This document shows, one piece after another, positions 59,401 to 64,000 of a DNA stretch of 64,000 bases; positions within the stretch are counted from its first letter, which is position 1; each line of letters opens with the position of its first letter. A program made the position numbers and the translations under genes. This stretch comes from Dromaius novaehollandiae. Taxonomy: Eukaryota; Chordata; Aves; Casuariiformes; Dromaiidae. The stretch lies in the NCBI RefSeq assembly GCF_036370855.1, contig NC_088102.1, positions 36,679,835-36,743,834 of the forward strand. The letters are read 5' to 3'. Under the pieces are notes generated by a model, which saw only the letters and a program-made list of their open reading frames with translations, did no database searches and was not told the DNA's origin.

Positions 59401-61033
59401 GCCTGCCAGTTGCAGAAGTCCACAATTGTGGGCATTTTTTAAATTAATGCTTGCTGTACAATGTTTAGGTTAAAAAGATAATCACTTGATAACTAAATTA
59501 GCCATTTAGTACATTAACACCAGGAAGCAGAATGCAGATCTGCATTAATGTGAGGTAAACATAGTGGTAGCATCCATAGCTGCCATGTGTTACTCATCTG
59601 AAGTATAGGCCTCCACATCCTCACTTTGATGGCACTAGGCTGATGATTTGTTTGTACTGAGGAGCTGGAAGTCTTGAGACATAAGACATCACTTGGGAAA
59701 CCAGGAGCACCAGATCTGAAGGCATTTTATTCTCACTTGGGTAAATGACAAGGTGGAGGTGGAGTCTGGAACTTAGCCAAGCAGATGTGCTCCAGCTTGT
59801 CAGAGGGGTAGAAAAACCTGTGACTGGGAGGAAACCAGACTGCTCTGTCAGCATTAAGTCTCTAATCTTCCTTTCTGCTTGAACTGCCTCACTGTTGTGG
59901 AATCAGGCACACAGGACTGGAAGGACTTCCTGCATCAGACCTGATTCTTCAACTATCACCAACCACGCTTCTTGGATGGATGGATGGAATTTTTGCACCT
60001 TATTTGAACAGTCACAGGCTTTTTGAAGTGATTGTCCTCTTTCGAAACAATCTTCTCTAAAAGTGGTTTCATTCTTACAGAAAATATTTTGAAAACAGGA
60101 AGGTCATGCCTGTTTAAAATAAGAAAGCCAGTTATCACAAAACACAAAAAGATTGGCTATTTTTCCAAATTTGGAATATTTATTGTACTATTGTACTTTC
60201 AATCCATGAAAGATCTGAAACGAGTGAAAGTGGCAACAGTAAGAGCCAAATATAATTCAGACTTTTTGAAAATGAAGCTAAGTAGATTAAGTACAACTGG
60301 AAAAGAATCAACTTAAATTACAGGAGATAAAGTGACTTGCAAACAGTTTCAAATATGGCGCTAGGGCATATACTTATTCCAACACTTACACCTACAACAG
60401 AAGTCTTGGAATTTAATATCATCTTGATATTTAGATTTTAGTTGTTTCACAATACATATACTGCTCACTTAGTAAAATCCACTAGTTTTATTTCTTTCAA
60501 ACCTATGCAAGTAGAGAACAGCTTGCTTCCCAAATTCACAGAACACATTATTAATCACAGAAATGTAGTATTATTTTAAAGCAAGTCACAAGCATATTTG
60601 CAAAAGCATTTTTATCACTATGTGTGTTTTTGGGGCTATCACTTTCCCCAAATAATTTAAGTGGCTTTAGTATTAAGGGCTAAGAAAACAAAATTGTTAG
60701 ACAATGTGAACATGGCATCCTTGTATTTCAAGGCAGCAAAGTACAGCTGTTTAAAAAGAAGAGCAATAGTCAGTTGTTCATCTGCTCTACAGTGCTCCAA
60801 GCAACTGAATTGAAGCAGTGACCTGTGTGAATCAGAAACTACATGTACCACATTTAACTTGAAAGCAGTGGATCTCATTTTGTAGTTGCAGATCATATTG
60901 TTATATTCTGCATAAAGAGATATACTACAAAACCACCACTAGTATGGGCACAAAAGTATTCTACATCTGCAATGTTTCAAGTCAGTGTAATTACTTCTAC
61001 TGTATTTAGTACAGCAACACTGCTCTACTCCTG
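53459..61033. other. Non-coding interval, unresolved
   Basis: No gene recognised. The stretch from about 57,240 to 60,000 has a different texture. It holds several open frames of 60-90 codons on both strands, and words such as AAAAACGGTTACTTCTGTAA near 57,547 resemble ends of repeats known from turtles. I could not assign a family. KATNBL1, the next gene in the human order, was looked for on the minus strand without success. Confidence 0.35.
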
Positions 61034-61050
61034 CCCCCCCCCCCCCCCCC
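61034..61050 (+). repeat. C(17) homopolymer
   Basis: An uninterrupted C run. Another of about 12 C lies at 61,645-61,656. Confidence 0.85.
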
Positions 61051-64000
61051 AGCAAACTGGTATCACAGACTAGCACAGTACTTTTTATTTTATTTTTTTT
61101 TAAATACTGCAGCTGTGTTTAGAGTTTATTCTTTCATCCAAGTTCAAACTTGTTACAAACAGGCTTGTGGCCACGAATGCCCACTTCAATTAGTAGATAA
61201 ACAAAATTGTGTTAAAATATTAAAGGAAATTTTTTCCAATTGCCTCCAAATCAATTGTCCTGTGTCAAGCAGTCCTGTGTTTTGTCTACAGTTTTACTCT
61301 TTCCCTGCTTTTATAGCAATAAAAATCCATACTATATGTAGACTACAAGAGGAATAAAAACCATCATTAAGTGCTGAAGAATGAATACATGGAAGAAAAA
61401 ACAAACACTTGCCTTTAGTCTCATTCTATTTGAAGAACTAACTACAAAACTAACATTCAAATGAATGTTAAGTAAATTGTTTAAGAGGTATAAACATACA
61501 CACTAGCAACACAAGCATGCCCAATCTATTCCCTTAGTAAATCATTAGCTATAGTCTAGAATTATTACTGTGCAGGAAGGTAGACTGAAGACAAATTAAA
61601 CTCTGTGCTGTCTCGCACATAAGGATATTAAAAACCTCCTTCAACCCCCCCCCCCCAAATGTAGCTTCAGTTCAGAGTTCCTCAAACAAGAGCCAATTGC
61701 TTTCATAAACTAAAGAATTTGCATTGTACAGTTAGAGTAACTTCACACTGGTAGTGTAATTTGCAGCTAACTATCAACTGCTCAACTTCAGTTTTTGTAC
61801 ACAGTCACTATTTCCCTTTGTACCAGAAAACTGGGCACAAAATATAGCTGTTAATCTTCACAATAAGACAGACATCCAGTTTTCTATTATATTGGAAGAT
61901 CTGAGATTAATTAGGGAAAGCAACTGTGAACTTTGAAATGAAACTCGGGAGTATGTGTGTTTACTACATACAAAATGCCTACCCCTTCAACCCCCGCCCC
62001 CAACACAACACTGTTAGCATCAATCTTCAAAACTCTTATCACTCTTGAACATAATACTTTTAAAGACCAGTAACTGCAACTTGCCCACTTCAGACTGCCA
62101 GAAAAAGAAAATACAGGTTTACTTTAGGATACTGAGATAAAGCAACAGGGCCGATGTCACTAAGTTCTACGGCAAATATTCTTCTTGTCCTTTCCTGTTC
62201 TCCCATCACTCCTGCTCCCCAGTTGGTAATACTGCAGTCTCTAACAAACAGTAGAGGAACCTACATGAAGGGAGAGATCAATTTAATTGTGACTTACTCC
62301 TGAAGATAAGCTCCTGGAGGGCTGATGCTAGTTTATGTCAGTAACAATTTGTACAAGCTATTAAGTAGCCTGGAACTGTAGTACCTACCTGTGATATACT
62401 GCTCCACTGTACAGCTAATAAGTATTCTTTACTAAGAAAGAGGCCCTAAACTCCTTCTAAATAGTTATATGTAATCATTAGGGCATGCTAGCTTCTTTGT
62501 ACCCAGCTAATTAACGGGGTAGTCTTTTAGTCTCCACTTTTCAACAAGGTATCAGCAATACCTAATCAATAATTCTTACAGCAACAGTTTATTGATTCTT
62601 TCAGCGCTGCAGAAAGAGGCAGCTTGCCAGGGGGCTTCTTTAACTTCAGTTTAGGGGATGCGCAAATCCTAGTTTGCGCTTCAGGTAAGAACTTTTCTAG
62701 CAAAATAGCCTCAAGTGCTCTCAGGGAACACTGAAGTGAAAGACATTCTAAGACTTGATATTGTTCTTCAAACATGAATTTCCTATCATGTAGCATGAAG
62801 AACAGCTCTGCATAGGTGTCCATCCTCAAGTACATACATGCTTCTGCATCACAAGAACATGCATTTAAAATTCATTTTCTCATTAGTAATTTGCATATGA
62901 AAGAAGGGTTTGAAGAAGGCCTGACTTAATCAAGTAGTAAAGGACACCATCTTCCCAAGAACCCTTCAAGAACTTTGAAGTGCATCACTATCTCCTGCTC
63001 TGCTGGCAACACAAATAGAACAACTCTACCCCAATATTTTGGTACATCCTAGGAAAAGCATTTTTGAGAAATGATCACTGCAGACAGTAACAAAGATTAG
63101 CATTTACATACAAATTGTTCATGAACTTAAAAATGATTTCAATTCAATGGGACAAATACATGTAATTCAGACTTATATAGCTTTTCTTACTCATATCACC
63201 TTTGAGCAGACATCATACATAATACATTCTATTTCAGCAAAATTGATTCCTAGCCATTTATGAGAAATAGCATGAGCTGAGCCTGAATTTCAACCTGAAT
63301 AGTTTAAGAGTTCTTTAAAATCATGATAAAAAAAATTACTTGATAGTGTTCAGAATTCTGCTCATGAGTGTCAGAATCTTGTTCTTAGTCTAGTAGCTGC
63401 CTTAAAACAGTAAAAAAGTAATTTAAAATAAGGCACAGACACTAACAAAAGTTTTTCACAATGTATTCTTATTGATGCTGTTGAAATACAACTTTCTGCA
63501 ATAAAAATTATGCATAATTTTATTAGATATTTATCAATAGAAATCCTCGAGTCAACCTTACCTTGCTGCTAGTACAAAAGTGCCATCCTCAGTTCTAATT
63601 TGGAGATAAACTCATGGCCACATGCAGAATTCATTGTAAGCCTATGAGTTTTTTCTATAGTCAAGCTGGGTTCTGGAATACTAGAAAATTTCATTTTAAT
63701 CAGTCAATTACAATGATTACTTCTTGTATTATCCAAATATATGGCCATGAATTTCTTCATTTTGTCTATAAAAACCAAGAAAAATTAAGATCTGTGAGTT
63801 TCCATCAGCTTTACAGTATATACCTTGAGGGTAATCTAAGAGCTCTAACAATTGCTAGCCAAATTGTGAAGCCAGCCTTTACATTTTTTATATTTAAATG
63901 CACCAGAGAATAGTAAAGTAAGATAAGAACATCTTTATACCATAGTTCCTTTAAATCTTCACTTGACAACAATGACATTGTAAAGCAAAAAGTTCCATCT
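61051..64000. other. Right-edge interval, no gene confirmed
   Basis: Mostly AT-rich with C-runs. An unassigned minus-strand frame is open from about 62,870 to 62,566. If the human gene order holds, this could be the 3' UTR of a leftward KATNBL1 whose coding exons lie off the right edge, but nothing in the sequence proves that. Confidence 0.35.

Noticed and set aside
59580-59640. Minus-strand DVEAY-like words resembling the KATNBL1 C terminus
   Set aside because: The match is only a few residues, continues wrongly (TSDE then stop), and has no supporting upstream sequence.
57240-60000. Region of many mid-length frames, possibly an old DIRS- or DNA-transposon-like element
   Set aside because: Only weak resemblance from memory to turtle repeats. 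I could not define ends, parts or family, so it is not listed as an element.
63545-63600. Short minus-strand exon ending AGCAAG|GTAAGG
   Set aside because: The donor is good, but there is no pyrimidine tract before the possible acceptor and all longer frames have stops.

Overview
The window is vertebrate nuclear DNA from a sauropsid. The repeats are degraded CR1 LINEs of the kind found in birds, crocodilians and turtles. I see no mammalian Alu, L1 or MIR-type sequence. An archosaur or turtle fits best, but I cannot name the species from the sequence alone. Gene content matches the AVEN - CHRM5 - EMC7 block, which lies on human 15q14.

Layout from left to right. (1) About 0.6-1.6 kb is a CpG island holding the first coding exon of AVEN on the minus strand. 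The rest of AVEN lies off the left edge. (2) 1.7-6.4 kb is non-coding, with one LTR-like repeat and one older interspersed repeat; CHRM5 5' UTR exons could lie here or further left. (3) 6,554-8,146 (+) is the complete intronless coding region of CHRM5, the muscarinic M5 receptor, with a good splice acceptor 83 bases upstream of the ATG. (4) 8.2-16.4 kb is non-coding apart from one CR1 tail. (5) 16,490-17,995 (-) holds two exons of a secreted-type fibrinogen-domain (FReD) protein related to FGL1. Its last four residues are KDEL, the ER-retrieval signal. Its signal-peptide exon was not found. (6) 18-39.9 kb is gene-poor. It holds an antisense CR1 fragment and a nested block at about 25.3-28.9 kb, where a large CR1 carries a second CR1 tail and a 1.1 kb LTR-like insert. 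There is one unassigned membrane-segment exon candidate at 31.6-31.8 kb. (7) 39,911-49,502 (-) is the complete EMC7 gene in five coding exons. They join in frame to 242 codons, the same length as human EMC7, and start inside a second CpG island with three NRF1-like sites. (8) 50-64 kb shows no recognisable gene. KATNBL1, the next gene in the human order, was looked for and not found.

The genes do not form a pathway. AVEN is an apoptosis and translation regulator, CHRM5 an acetylcholine receptor, and EMC7 a subunit of the ER membrane protein insertase. The most unusual item is the fibrinogen-domain protein ending in KDEL, which predicts an ER-resident rather than a secreted protein.
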